Positions 28,853 through 39,626 of a DNA stretch of 46,737 bases are shown piece by piece. The notes beneath the pieces were generated by a model that was given only the letters and a program-made list of their open reading frames with translations, had not been told where the DNA came from and ran no database searches. Where the stretch lies: NCBI RefSeq assembly GCF_900109165.1, contig NZ_FNZF01000009.1, forward strand, positions 1 to 46,737, written 5' to 3'. Within the stretch, counting starts at the first letter, position 1. Each line of letters begins with the position of its first letter. The translations under genes were made by a program, and so were the position numbers. The stretch comes from Bhargavaea ginsengi (GTDB taxonomy: Bacteria > Bacillota > Bacilli > Bacillales_A > Planococcaceae).

Positions 28853-29140
28853 TCATGCGCCGGCGCCTTCGAGTGTCGGTTCTTCTTCTTTCGTCAGGTG
28901 ATAGGCACCCAGTACGGCATCCTGGATCATCTGGCGCGTACCCGAATTGATCGGATGGGCCACGTCCCGGAACTCGCCGTCCGGCGTCCGTTTGCTCGGC
29001 ATGGCGACAAACAGGCCGTCATTGCCGTCGATGACCCGGATATCATGGACCACGAACGCCTCATCAATCGTGATGGAAGCAATGGCCCGCATCCGGCCAT
29101 CAGTCTCTACCCTACGAAGTCTCACGTCTGTTACTTCCAC
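28853..29140 (-). CDS. spoVG: RNA/DNA-binding regulator SpoVG
   Basis: SpoVG is a small, highly conserved nucleic-acid-binding regulator that affects septation, capsule and stress genes. The 95-residue protein matches the family throughout ([44 protein letters not shown]). The start is GTG at 29140, because the strong site AAGGTGGTGA lies just upstream, the same unusual site known from B. subtilis spoVG. A TTG 14 codons earlier is rejected. A sigma-H promoter lies about 35 bases upstream within an AT-rich region. ridA lies upstream beyond a repeat. Confidence 0.97.
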   Translation of the reverse strand: MEVTDVRLRRVETDGRMRAIASITIDEAFVVHDIRVIDGNDGLFVAMPSKRTPDGEFRDVAHPINSGTRQMIQDAVLGAYHLTKEEEPTLEGAGA

Positions 29141-29176
29141 ATTCTCACCACCTTCAGTAATATCCTGGTTGTCTAT

Positions 29177-29203
29177 ATTCAATATAAATGGTAAATTCCC
29201 TTC
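29177..29203 (-). promoter_or_regulatory. Predicted sigma-H promoter of spoVG
   Basis: On the minus strand GAAGGGAAT (29195-29203), a 13-base spacer and TGAAT (29177-29181) match the sigma-H consensus RWAGGAWWT/HGAAT at all but one position. An AT-rich stretch (29204-29235) lies upstream, like the AT box of the B. subtilis promoter. Confidence 0.75.
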
Positions 29204-29292
29204 TTACAATACAAAATTTTTGAACTATTCAAAGTTAGGCATTTTCATACACCAGTTAAAGGAGACCACCGAAAAGTGAAAAAGCTGATTTA

Positions 29293-29510
29293 CGCTACGA
29301 GCACTCGCTTTCCGCGGGCGGTCCGCAAGCCTCCTCGGACTACGTCCTACGGGGTCTCGCTTGGCCCGCTGTTCCCGCAGGAGTCTCAATCAGCCGCATG
29401 GCAAGCTTTTCAGCGGCCTTGCTTCGCTCTGTGGGGACCTCGGCTAACGTTTGCCCGCAGACATCCCGGCCTTTCACTTCATTCAGTTAATCTTGTAAAT
29501 TGGGAGTTGC
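29293..29510. repeat. Dispersed intergenic GC-rich repeat, copy 2
   Basis: The 445-base gap between spoVG and ridA holds the spoVG promoter, this element and the ridA terminator, but no gene. CGCTTTCCGCGGG (29306-29318) is shared with the copy near 34.3 kb and CGCAGGAGTC (29376-29385) with the copy near 10.7 kb. The segment is GC-rich with several small hairpins, and unlike the AT-rich promoter next to it. Confidence 0.6.
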
Positions 29511-29538
29511 CCCGGTCAAAGCCGGGAGATTTCAGCAT

Positions 29539-29573
29539 TAAAAAACGGCAGCTCCGCATCGGGAGCTGCCGTG
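29539..29573 (-). terminator. Rho-independent terminator after ridA
   Basis: ACGGCAGCTCC pairs with GGAGCTGCCGT around a six-base loop, followed on the minus strand by six T residues. It lies 12 bases after the ridA stop. Confidence 0.92.
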
Positions 29574-29585
29574 GCTATAATTCTA

Positions 29586-29960
29586 TTACTTTGCGAGTGC
29601 GACCGCTTCGATTTCGACGAGGACATCTTTTGGAAGACGGGCGACTTCCACGCAGGAACGTGCCGGCTTGTGATCGCCGAAGTAAGACGCATAAATCTCA
29701 TTGATCGTGCCAAAATCATTCATATCCTTGATGAATACAGTGGCTTTGATGACGCGGTCAAGTGAGGATCCGCCGGCTTCCAGCACGGCTGAAAGGTTTT
29801 TGAACACCTGATGTGTCTGTTCTTCGACGCCGCCTTCCACGAGGCTGCCTTCCGGTGTGAGCGGAATCTGGCCGGATGTGTAGACGATTCCGCCTGTCAC
29901 GATTCCCTGCGAGTACGGGCCGATTGCCGCCGGTGCCTTGTCTGTCTGGATCAAGTTCAT
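29586..29960 (-). CDS. ridA: RidA-family enamine/imine deaminase (YabJ)
   Basis: RidA proteins hydrolyse reactive 2-aminoacrylate-type enamines released by PLP enzymes; in B. subtilis YabJ also influences purine regulation. The 124-residue protein shows [23 protein letters not shown] at its start and the conserved arginine and C-terminal segment [23 protein letters not shown]. The start at 29960 is preceded by AAGGCGG eight bases upstream. It lies one base after the purR stop and so is probably translationally coupled with it. Confidence 0.95.
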   Translation of the reverse strand: MNLIQTDKAPAAIGPYSQGIVTGGIVYTSGQIPLTPEGSLVEGGVEEQTHQVFKNLSAVLEAGGSSLDRVIKATVFIKDMNDFGTINEIYASYFGDHKPARSCVEVARLPKDVLVEIEAVALAK

Positions 29961-29961
29961 A

Positions 29962-30792
29962 TCAGTTTCCGCCTTCCCTGAAATAGTTGCCTTCCACAAG
30001 TTCGATCGTGCGTTCTTTTTCGTTGACCTGGCGCAGTCTCACGAGAGACACATAGTCTTCCACGAGACGCTCTTCCTGCACATCCTCCGACTCTACCAGG
30101 ACGGCAACGCCCGCCGGCTCGCAGTCGAACTCGTTCAGGAGGTTCTTCATGCCGTTCATCGTACCGCCGACCTTCATAAAGTCGTCCGTTAGGAGCACGC
30201 GTTGTCCGCTCTTCATGCTGCGCTTGGAGAGGACCATCGTCTGGATGCGGCGGCTCGACCCGGAAACATAATTGATGCTGACGGTCGACCCCTCGGTCAC
30301 CTTGCTGTCGCGCCGAACGACAACGACCGGGACATTCAAGTGGCGGGCGATCGCATGGGCGATCGGGATTCCTTTTGTTGCGACAGTCATGATGGCATCG
30401 ATACGTGAATCTTTATAGCGCGCAGCAAAGAGCCGCCCGATGCGATCCATGAGACCGGGATTGCCCAGCAGATCCGTCATGAATAGATATCCGCCCGGCA
30501 GCAGCCGGTCCGGATCGCCGAGGGCTTCCATAAAGTCACGGATAATTTCCTCGGCTTCGCCCCTGCTGGCGTCGGGTATGTACTTTACGCCGCCTGCAGC
30601 GCCGGGCACGGTGACAAGCCGACCGTTCCCACGTTCTTCGAACGTCGCCTTGACTATTGCCAGGTCCTCACTGATCGATGATTTCGCCGCATCGTAGGCG
30701 GATGAAAAGTGCGTCAGGGGAATCAGCGTATGCGGATGGCTGAGCAAGTATTGGGTCATGTCGACAAGCCGTTCACTGCGCTTCCACTTCAA
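29962..30792 (-). CDS. purR: Purine operon repressor PurR
   Basis: PurR represses purine synthesis genes when PRPP is low; PRPP releases it from DNA. The 276-residue protein has an N-terminal winged helix (about 1-73) and a phosphoribosyltransferase-like domain with the PRPP motif [15 protein letters not shown] and the conserved [16 protein letters not shown]. The start is taken as TTG at 30792: AGAGGTGG lies at good spacing, and the resulting N-terminus [13 protein letters not shown] aligns with the known family start. An ATG nine codons upstream lacks a good site. PurBox-like sequences upstream suggest autoregulation. ridA follows in the same operon. Confidence 0.95.
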   Translation of the reverse strand: MKWKRSERLVDMTQYLLSHPHTLIPLTHFSSAYDAAKSSISEDLAIVKATFEERGNGRLVTVPGAAGGVKYIPDASRGEAEEIIRDFMEALGDPDRLLPGGYLFMTDLLGNPGLMDRIGRLFAARYKDSRIDAIMTVATKGIPIAHAIARHLNVPVVVVRRDSKVTEGSTVSINYVSGSSRRIQTMVLSKRSMKSGQRVLLTDDFMKVGGTMNGMKNLLNEFDCEPAGVAVLVESEDVQEERLVEDYVSLVRLRQVNEKERTIELVEGNYFREGGN

Positions 30793-30834
30793 AATGTCCA
30801 CCTCTACATCTGTCTGCACCGGATTACCTTCACT

Positions 30835-30879
30835 AAATCCGAATAATTTACCTTCAGATTAACATAAACATCCGGATTT
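30835..30879 (-). promoter_or_regulatory. Pair of PurBox-like operators upstream of purR
   Basis: AAATCCGAATAAT (30835-30847, plus strand) matches the PurBox consensus AWWWCCGAACWWT at 12 of 13 positions. A second box, AAATCCGGATGTT (30867-30879, minus strand), matches ten. They form an inverted pair 19 bases apart, similar to the paired arrangement of B. subtilis PurR operators. Confidence 0.55.
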
Positions 30880-31750
30880 AATCAAGCCGGGGACTGTGCG
30901 GGCCGCCCAGCATCCTGACCGCATGCACTTCCGGGCAGAAGCCGTTCAGTCCGTTGACAATACGAGCAACACGCGCTTCCTGCGAGACAAGCCCGAAGAC
31001 CGTCGGCCCGCTTCCGCTCATAAGAACCGCATCCGCTCCGAAGCGCTCCATGCCGTCCTTGAGCATAGCCACTTCCTTGTGCATGTCCATCGTCACCGGC
31101 TCAAGCACATTGCCGAGGTTTCGGCAGACCCCGCCGTAGTCTCCGGCATGAAGCGCAGCCTCCATCGCTCCGATATCCGGATGACGGGCGCGGGACAGGT
31201 CGAATCTGCCGTAGATATCCGCCGTCGACACACCGATATCAGGTTTGGCCAGAATCACCCAGCAGTTCGGAGGGGCCGGCAGGTGACGGATCTGCTCTCC
31301 CCGTCCCGTTGCAAATGCCGTTCCGCCGTAAACACAGAACGGAACATCCGACCCGATCTCCGCGCCCAATTCCGCCAGTTCATCCAATGACAGGCCAAGT
31401 TTCCAGAACCGGTTCAGCCCGCGGAGCGCTGCTGCGGCGTCACTGCTGCCTCCTGCAAGTCCCGCGGCGACCGGGATTCGCTTGTCGAGCGTAAATGTGA
31501 CACCGTCCCGGATTCCTGTCCGCCGCCGGAGAAGGTCCGCCGCCTGGTACACCAGGTTGCGACGGTCATCCGGTACATAGCGGTCGGAGGATTTGATGAC
31601 GATCTTTCCTCCCTTTGCGCCTTCGATGGTCAGACGATCATACAGGTCAACCGTCGTCATAATCATTTCGACCTCGTGGTAGCCGTCCGGGCGCTTGCCA
31701 AGGACATCGAGTGTCAGGTTAATCTTCGCCGGTGCTTTTTCATGGATCAT
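30878..31750 (-). CDS. ispE: 4-diphosphocytidyl-2-C-methyl-D-erythritol kinase
   Basis: IspE phosphorylates CDP-methylerythritol in the non-mevalonate isoprenoid pathway. The 290-residue GHMP-family kinase begins [23 protein letters not shown], has the ATP-binding glycine-rich loop [19 protein letters not shown] (about 93-111) and the C-terminal [11 protein letters not shown] motif. GGGGAGGTG precedes the ATG. It lies between sspF and purR as in B. subtilis, after the sspF terminator. Confidence 0.97.
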   Translation of the reverse strand: MIHEKAPAKINLTLDVLGKRPDGYHEVEMIMTTVDLYDRLTIEGAKGGKIVIKSSDRYVPDDRRNLVYQAADLLRRRTGIRDGVTFTLDKRIPVAAGLAGGSSDAAAALRGLNRFWKLGLSLDELAELGAEIGSDVPFCVYGGTAFATGRGEQIRHLPAPPNCWVILAKPDIGVSTADIYGRFDLSRARHPDIGAMEAALHAGDYGGVCRNLGNVLEPVTMDMHKEVAMLKDGMERFGADAVLMSGSGPTVFGLVSQEARVARIVNGLNGFCPEVHAVRMLGGPHSPRLD

Positions 31751-31804
31751 GAAGGCACCTCCCCAAAATTCAATGCCCCTATTTTACCATAGGCGGGAGG
31801 AATG

Positions 31805-31834
31805 AAAAAAGCAGACGGATAAATTCCGTCTGCC
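31805..31834 (-). terminator. Rho-independent terminator after sspF
   Basis: GCAGACGG pairs with CCGTCTGC around a seven-base loop, followed on the minus strand by six T residues. It lies 38 bases after the sspF stop. Confidence 0.92.
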
Positions 31835-31871
31835 GGTGTCAGCCGTTTTTGGATTTCGGGTTACTAAAGCG

Positions 31872-32051
31872 TTACTTTCGGCCTTCGCCGACGCCCCGCT
31901 CTGCCATCTCGATAGCCCGCTTCACCATATTACCGGCGTCACGAGCCTTGATGCCTCCCCAACCTTCCTGCTGCACAACATCGTAAAACCCAAGTTCCTT
32001 CGCGATCTCTTCCTTCAGACGATGGGACATTACTCCGCCGTTTCTAGCCAT
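31872..32051 (-). CDS. sspF: Small acid-soluble spore protein SspF (alpha/beta-type related)
   Basis: Proteins of this type coat DNA in the spore core and protect it. The 59-residue protein reads [20 protein letters not shown] at the start, then [20 protein letters not shown] and [11 protein letters not shown], which aligns well with B. subtilis SspF. AGGAGG lies eight bases before the ATG at 32051; upstream in-frame starts lie in the promoter and terminator region and are rejected. A sigma-G-like -10, CATACTA, lies about 33 bases upstream (32084-32090), but no matching -35 is clear. Confidence 0.95.
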   Translation of the reverse strand: MARNGGVMSHRLKEEIAKELGFYDVVQQEGWGGIKARDAGNMVKRAIEMAERGVGEGRK

Positions 32052-32083
32052 TCGGTTTTTCCTCCTCGTTCGGCTGACACATG

Positions 32084-32090
32084 TAGTATG
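32084..32090 (-). promoter_or_regulatory. Sigma-G-type -10 element of sspF
   Basis: CATACTA on the minus strand matches the sigma-G -10 consensus fully and is well placed before sspF. The expected TGMATA -35 at 17-18 bases is replaced by sequence of the veg terminator, so the promoter call is tentative. Confidence 0.45.
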
Positions 32091-32099
32091 GCCCGAAAT

Positions 32100-32146
32100 A
32101 AAAAAAGAACCCGGACAAAACCTTCCATAAAAGGTTTGACCGGGCA
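32100..32146 (-). terminator. Rho-independent terminator after veg
   Basis: On the minus strand CCCGGTCAAACCTT pairs with AAGGTTTTGTCCGGG around a short loop, followed by a run of seven T residues. It lies 22 bases after the veg stop. Confidence 0.9.
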
Positions 32147-32168
32147 AAGATGTAAGAAAATAATTGCA

Positions 32169-32435
32169 TTACTTTACGACAAAATCCATTTTCTCTGAGC
32201 CGTTGATGAATGTCAGTTCCACGGCCTCCGTCAAAAGGTCCGTATAACTGTAGGAGACCCGCTCGAACGCATGCTCCTCCTGGTCGAGCTCAATGACAAA
32301 TACGGCATGATACGTTTCCCGAAGTGTACCGGCACGCTCAATCGTCTTTTTCCGGCCACCATTCGCCTTAAGTTGCAAACGCTGACCTAAATGAGAATCG
32401 AGCGCCTTCTTGATATCAGCTAATGTTTTTGGCAT
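32169..32435 (-). CDS. veg: Veg protein
   Basis: Veg is a small cytoplasmic protein of Firmicutes, about 86 residues in B. subtilis, that promotes biofilm formation there by opposing SinR. The 88-residue product ([20 protein letters not shown], then [20 protein letters not shown]) matches the family over its full length. GTGAGG precedes the ATG. Two tandem sigma-A-type promoters lie upstream, consistent with the very strong expression known for veg. B. subtilis yabG, normally between rsmA and veg, is not present. Confidence 0.96.
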   Translation of the reverse strand: MPKTLADIKKALDSHLGQRLQLKANGGRKKTIERAGTLRETYHAVFVIELDQEEHAFERVSYSYTDLLTEAVELTFINGSEKMDFVVK

Positions 32436-32460
32436 TATCGCTTACACCTCACTATATGTA

Positions 32461-32489
32461 AGGATAACACATTTCAAAGTTTCTGTCAA
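32461..32489 (-). promoter_or_regulatory. Sigma-A promoter of veg, proximal
   Basis: On the minus strand TTGACA (32484-32489), a 17-base spacer and TATCCT (32461-32466) lie 25 bases upstream of the veg start. The spacing is ideal and the -35 is perfect. Confidence 0.75.
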
Positions 32490-32500
32490 TTAAATTTAAA

Positions 32501-32529
32501 ATTTTATCAATGCACCCATCGGATGTCAA
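32501..32529 (-). promoter_or_regulatory. Sigma-A promoter of veg, distal
   Basis: On the minus strand TTGACA (32524-32529), a 17-base spacer and TAAAAT (32501-32506) form a second near-consensus promoter 40 bases upstream of the proximal one. Confidence 0.7.
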
Positions 32530-32588
32530 TGTTTTTTCTTCAGCTTTTTATACTTTTAATCTGCTTGCAAATAATTTGTAACAATTAA

Positions 32589-34041
<1,453 letters not shown>

Positions 34042-34211
34042 TCTTTCGTTCATTTCCTCCAATTTTACCGGCATGCGGCCTGATTGTACAGAAAGCCGGT
34101 ACTGCCGGAAGCATGATGACACTCGGCGCCTGCTAACATAAGGTCTTACAAATGGCTCACTCAACTTCTTTTGGGCGTTAATTTACATTGTCGCTCGCCG
34201 CTTACTGCCCA

Positions 34212-34280
34212 GTCCCGCTTTTCTCAACCTTAAGTTAATCTAATCTCACCCTGAACCAGCCTTAATTAACCTGGCGGGAC
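34212..34280. repeat. Short inverted repeat in the rnmV upstream region
   Basis: GTCCCGC (34212-34218) and GCGGGAC (34274-34280) are inverted copies around an AT-rich stretch with repeated CCTTAA/TTAATTAA-like words. It lies in the roughly 420-base gap between rnmV and yabE. No gene or clear promoter is seen there. Confidence 0.3.
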
Positions 34281-34310
34281 AAATAGGCCGACACTAATAT
34301 AACAATAAGA

Positions 34311-34390
34311 ATTTCCGTTACGGGCGGACGCTTTCCGCGGGGAAGGCATCAGCCGAAGGGCACGCAGTGGAAATCAGCCCAGGTATCTTC
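34311..34390. repeat. Dispersed intergenic GC-rich repeat, copy 3 (shorter)
   Basis: ATTTCCGTTACGGGCGG (34311-34327) and CCGCGGGGAAGGCATC (34335-34350) are both found in copy 1, and CGCTTTCCGCGGG (34329-34341) is found in copy 2. The right-hand end with CGCAGGAGTC is missing, so it looks truncated. Confidence 0.65.
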
Positions 34391-34423
34391 ACGGTGTTTT
34401 CCTTCCAGTTCCAGGGGGAATAA

Positions 34424-34451
34424 CAAAAATCCGCGGCACCCGGCCGCGGAT
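34424..34451 (-). terminator. Rho-independent terminator after yabE
   Basis: TCCGCGG pairs with CCGCGGA around a seven-base loop, followed on the minus strand by TTTTTG. It lies about 11 bases after the yabE stop. Confidence 0.85.
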
Positions 34452-34461
34452 CCGTTCATCC

Positions 34462-35706
34462 TCAGTTGAGGATTTTGATTTTAACTTTTTGGCGGCCGAA
34501 GCTGTAGGCCTGATCTTTCGTAGGAACGAAGATGTCGATTTTATTGCCTTTGATTGCGCCGCCGGTGTCACCCGCGATTGCAGTTCCGTAGCCCTCCACC
34601 CAGACTTTGGAGCCGAGCGGGATGACGCGCGGGTCGACTGCGATGACTTTCGCGCCCGGGTTCGCCTTCAGGTTGATGCCCGTTGCGGTAATGCCCGAGC
34701 AGCCGTTGCAAGATGCCGTATAGGCAGTGGCCGTCACATAGAATTCCTTGCCGCCGGCCGGTGCCTCATTGCGGGGCGCCGATGCCTGGACGACCTTCCC
34801 GGAAGATTTCGATGCAACTGCCTTCGCTGGTGCAGGGGCTTTCGTGCCGACTGCAACCACTTTGTTGACCGGATTCTTAACGACTTTTTCGTTCTGAAGC
34901 TTGCGCGCAACTTCTTTGCCGTCTTCTTTGATGACTTCATACGTGCGTTCCACTTTACCTGCTTCACCATTTTGGACGACTTTTTCTTTGCCTTTCAGCA
35001 AACCGTTGTCTTTCTTCGTCTGTACGGTGAAGTCTGTCGATTCTTCCACTACATCGGTGACCTTTTCTACCCGGACGACTTTGACGCTGGAGCCCGGCTT
35101 GACGGTTTCGTCCATGCCCTGTTCCACGCGGTCGTTCTCACCGAGCTTGATGCCCTGCTTGCTTAAAAAGTCAGCGACCGTAGTCGAAGTGGTCCAGACC
35201 TTGCTTTCCTGGCCCCCGTCGATCATGGCAACTTCATATGCTTTTTCAATATTGACGGTTTCCGTATCGCCCAGCTCGCTGCCGCGTGCCGGCGTGATGG
35301 CGTCATGTTCAGTGAGTTCGATGCCGGCATCCGCCAAAAGCGCATCGACATCGTCTTTCGTCGACCAGACTTTGCTTTCTTCTCCGTCTACGCTGATCGT
35401 AAACTGTCTGGCTTTTTTCCACTCGATGGACGCCCCGTCCCCGAGTTCCGCTTCTTTGGCAGGCGAGAGGTCATCATGTTCGCCGACCGCAATGTCCTGT
35501 TCCTCCAGAAGTTCGCCGACTGTATCCGCATGCGTGCGGAATTCAGTTTGTTCGCCGTCTTCGGAAAGGGTGACGTTCTTTTTCGTACCCTCGTAAACCG
35601 CATATGTGATGACGCCCGCGAACAGCGCGATCGTCAAGATGGACATCATGATTTTCTTGCCTGTCATTAACCTGGGTTGCTTGTTTTTCGTGGAATTCGT
35701 TGACAC
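34462..35706 (-). CDS. yabE: Cell-wall protein YabE with DUF348, G5 and 3D domains
   Basis: YabE-type proteins are exported, act on or bind peptidoglycan, and resemble resuscitation-promoting factors. The 414-residue protein has an N-terminal signal/anchor helix (about 20-40), three DUF348 repeats of about 55 residues (each with a TV-ELL or ADFL-like core and an EHD/END turn), a G5 domain (about 215-295), a proline/alanine/serine linker and a C-terminal 3D domain (VIPLGSKVWVEGYGTAIAGD and IKGNKIDIF). The start is GTG at 35706 with AAGGAGGAG seven bases upstream. A consensus promoter lies just upstream. Murein-hydrolase activity is inferred from relatives. Confidence 0.93.
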   Translation of the reverse strand: MSTNSTKNKQPRLMTGKKIMMSILTIALFAGVITYAVYEGTKKNVTLSEDGEQTEFRTHADTVGELLEEQDIAVGEHDDLSPAKEAELGDGASIEWKKARQFTISVDGEESKVWSTKDDVDALLADAGIELTEHDAITPARGSELGDTETVNIEKAYEVAMIDGGQESKVWTTSTTVADFLSKQGIKLGENDRVEQGMDETVKPGSSVKVVRVEKVTDVVEESTDFTVQTKKDNGLLKGKEKVVQNGEAGKVERTYEVIKEDGKEVARKLQNEKVVKNPVNKVVAVGTKAPAPAKAVASKSSGKVVQASAPRNEAPAGGKEFYVTATAYTASCNGCSGITATGINLKANPGAKVIAVDPRVIPLGSKVWVEGYGTAIAGDTGGAIKGNKIDIFVPTKDQAYSFGRQKVKIKILN

Positions 35707-35734
35707 TAAAAAACTCCTCCTTATCACCCGAGTG

Positions 35735-35764
35735 ATTATAGCGGCCAGTTTTCCGGCTTGTCAA
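35735..35764 (-). promoter_or_regulatory. Consensus sigma-A promoter of yabE
   Basis: On the minus strand perfect TTGACA (35759-35764) and TATAAT (35735-35740) are separated by 18 bases, about 28 bases upstream of the yabE start. Confidence 0.85.
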
Positions 35765-35822
35765 CCAAACCGGGTTTTACCAATGCCGCATTACGGGTGA
35801 AGTTTGGCCAATTCAGGCCGAT

Positions 35823-36596
35823 TTATTCACTAATCCTAAATAGTTTCATAGCATTTTCGGTAGTCTTGCGGGCTACTTCCTCATAAGGCAGTTCCTTGAG
35901 CCGAGCGATTTCTTCCGCGACGAGCCGGACATAGGAAGGCTCGTTGCGCTTACCGCGGTAAGGATGGGGCGCAAGGTACGGCGCATCAGTTTCGACGAGC
36001 AGGTGATTGAGCGGAATTTCTTTTGCCACGTCCTTCGGCTGCCTGGCATTCTTGAATGTAACCGGTCCGCCGAGGGAGATCATGAAATTCATCTCCACGC
36101 ATTCCTTCGCCGTCTCGGAGCTGCCGCTGAAGCAGTGCATGATGCCGCCCGTCTCTGCTGCGTTTTCTTCTTTGAGGATGCGAACCACATCGCCTGTCGC
36201 CTCGCGGTTATGGATGATGATTGGCAGGTTCAGCTTTTTTGCCAGCGCAATCTGTTTGCGGAACAGTTCCTGCTGCACATCCTTCGGCGATTTGTCCCAG
36301 TGGTAGTCAAGACCCGTTTCGCCGATTCCGACCACTCTTGGATGTCCGGCGGCAATTTCCTCAATCCACCGGAGGTCCTCCTCCGTGCAGTCCACCGCAT
36401 CGACCGGATGCCAGCCGATCACCAGGTAGATGAACGGGTATGCTTCCGCAAGCTCGAGCGCGCGCCGGATGGTCGGCCGGTCGAACCCGACGACAACCAT
36501 CTTTTCAACGCCCGCCTCAAGCGCGCGATTGATCACTTCATGAACGTCCTCCTCGTATTGGTCTGCGTTCAAATGGACATGTGTGTCGATCAGCAT
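35823..36596 (-). CDS. tatD: TatD-family metal-dependent DNase
   Basis: TatD enzymes are TIM-barrel metallohydrolases with DNase activity. The 257-residue protein starts MLIDTHVHLNADQYEED with the HxH metal ligands, and continues with GETGLDYHWDKSP, PIIIHNREATGDV, GIMHCFSGSSETAKE and the late VETDAPYLAPHPYRGKRNEP. The start at 36596 has GGGAGAG eight bases upstream. It lies between metS and yabE as in B. subtilis yabD. The in vivo substrate is not known; 3'-5' DNA processing is the family role. Confidence 0.95.
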   Translation of the reverse strand: MLIDTHVHLNADQYEEDVHEVINRALEAGVEKMVVVGFDRPTIRRALELAEAYPFIYLVIGWHPVDAVDCTEEDLRWIEEIAAGHPRVVGIGETGLDYHWDKSPKDVQQELFRKQIALAKKLNLPIIIHNREATGDVVRILKEENAAETGGIMHCFSGSSETAKECVEMNFMISLGGPVTFKNARQPKDVAKEIPLNHLLVETDAPYLAPHPYRGKRNEPSYVRLVAEEIARLKELPYEEVARKTTENAMKLFRISE

Positions 36597-36725
36597 GCGT
36601 TTCACTCTCCCAATGTATTGTTCAAGTCTATACATAAATCCTTTTTCAAATTTCACAGTTCTATTACATTTAGATTACAAATTAGATTAAGTTTAATTAC
36701 ATAGCTCTATTCCGAGACTTCTAAA

Positions 36726-36754
36726 TTTGTACGGGAAGACATGGGAAAAGTCAA
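36726..36754 (-). promoter_or_regulatory. Putative sigma-A promoter of tatD
   Basis: On the minus strand TTGACT (36749-36754), a 17-base spacer and TACAAA (36726-36731) lie about 130 bases upstream of tatD, just after the metS terminator. The rest of the 250-base gap is AT-rich with no gene. Confidence 0.55.
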
Positions 36755-36784
36755 AGAAACCGAATTCCGTTTCCTATAAAACGG

Positions 36785-36816
36785 AAAACCGGAGGACCAA
36801 AGTCCTCCGGTTTTGT
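36785..36816 (-). terminator. Rho-independent terminator after metS
   Basis: AAAACCGGAGGA pairs with TCCTCCGGTTTT around a short loop, with T-rich sequence on both strands. It lies about 30 bases after the metS stop. Confidence 0.85.
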
Positions 36817-36846
36817 ACTGTTCCTGTATTGTAATTGGTTTTGTTT

Positions 36847-38853
<2,007 letters not shown>

Positions 38854-38855
38854 TC

Positions 38856-38884
38856 ATTTTACCGGATGCTTCCTTCCACTTCAA
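38856..38884 (-). promoter_or_regulatory. Putative sigma-A promoter of metG
   Basis: On the minus strand TTGAAG (38879-38884), a 17-base spacer and TAAAAT (38856-38861) lie 32 bases upstream of metG, leaving a leader too short for a T-box. Confidence 0.5.
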
Positions 38885-39045
38885 TGCAGGCAATCCGGCA
38901 GGACAATTTCCATTTTTCATTATGTCAGTATTAGTACTTTTTTGAGTGTGTTCTAACAAAATACTTTATTTATCACGTGAAATGGTATAAATTTGTCTTA
39001 GGCCGGAAAAATTACTGTTTTTCTAAAAACTTTCGGCTTTGCAAA

Positions 39046-39074
39046 TTGACGTTATTGGCATTAGTTGGTATGAT
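39046..39074 (+). promoter_or_regulatory. Sigma-A promoter of abrB
   Basis: TTGACG (39046-39051), a 17-base spacer and TATGAT (39069-39074) lie about 70 bases upstream of abrB. The 320-base gap between metG and abrB holds the two divergent promoters and the Spo0A sites only. Confidence 0.75.
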
Positions 39075-39093
39075 TGTTCCAGTCGACGAACTA

Positions 39094-39110
39094 TGTCGAA
39101 TCTTGACGAA
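39094..39110 (+). promoter_or_regulatory. Tandem Spo0A boxes in the abrB leader
   Basis: TGTCGAA (39094-39100) and TGACGAA (39104-39110) form a tandem pair nearly identical to the Spo0A repressor site of B. subtilis abrB. A further GTCGACGAA-like word precedes it at about 39082-39090. The sites are downstream of the promoter -10, as expected for repression by Spo0A-P. Confidence 0.8.
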
Positions 39111-39143
39111 AAATAAGATAGCACTCGAAAGGGGCAATACTTG

Positions 39144-39428
39144 ATGAAATCGACGGGCATTGTACGTAAAGTCGATGAACTTGGACGGGTAGTCATTCCG
39201 ATTGAACTCCGCCGAACACTTGGCATCAAAGAAAAAGACGCACTGGAGATCTATGTGGATGATGACAAAATCATCCTTAAAAAATACATGCCGAACATGA
39301 CATGCGCCATTACCGGCGACGTATCCGACGACAACCTCCGCCTGATCGACGGCAAGCTGATTCTCAGCGAAGAAGGCGCGAAAAAGCTTGTCAGCGAAAT
39401 CTCGGAGCGACTCGGCCAGAACGTTTAA
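39144..39428 (+). CDS. abrB: Transition-state regulator AbrB
   Basis: AbrB represses stationary-phase and sporulation genes during growth and is itself shut off by Spo0A-P. The 94-residue protein has the swapped-hairpin DNA-binding domain (STGIVRKVDELGRVVIPIEL, then RRTLGIKEKDALEIYV) and the C-terminal multimerisation region with cysteine in PNMTCAIT. AAAGGGG lies nine bases before the ATG at 39144; a TTG one codon earlier is less likely. It is on the plus strand, divergent from metG, as in B. subtilis. It is a paralogue of spoVT. Confidence 0.97.
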   Translation: MKSTGIVRKVDELGRVVIPIELRRTLGIKEKDALEIYVDDDKIILKKYMPNMTCAITGDVSDDNLRLIDGKLILSEEGAKKLVSEISERLGQNV

Positions 39429-39442
39429 TCGAAATTTATTCA

Positions 39443-39471
39443 ACCGCCCGGAATTATCCGGGCGGTTTTCT
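39443..39471 (+). terminator. Rho-independent terminator of abrB
   Basis: CCGCCCGGA pairs with TCCGGGCGG around a short loop, followed by TTTTC. It lies 14 bases after the abrB stop. Confidence 0.9.
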
Positions 39472-39562
39472 GTTGCTTTATACGTCCCTGCACTTGTTGC
39501 ACAGAGTTTCTTCTTATTAAGTAGACGGGATATCCGTGTCATATTGCTGTCCTTGGAATAAA

Positions 39563-39608
39563 CAAAAAAACGTCAGGCCCTATATCATTCGGCCTGACGT
39601 TTTGTTTT
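39563..39608 (-). terminator. Rho-independent terminator after rsmI
   Basis: AAAACGTCAGGCC pairs with GGCCTGACGTTTT around a ten-base loop, and the minus strand continues into seven T residues. It ends the trmN6-yazA-rsmI transcript and faces the abrB terminator. Confidence 0.9.
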
Positions 39609-39626
39609 ATGTCCGTATTCACCACA

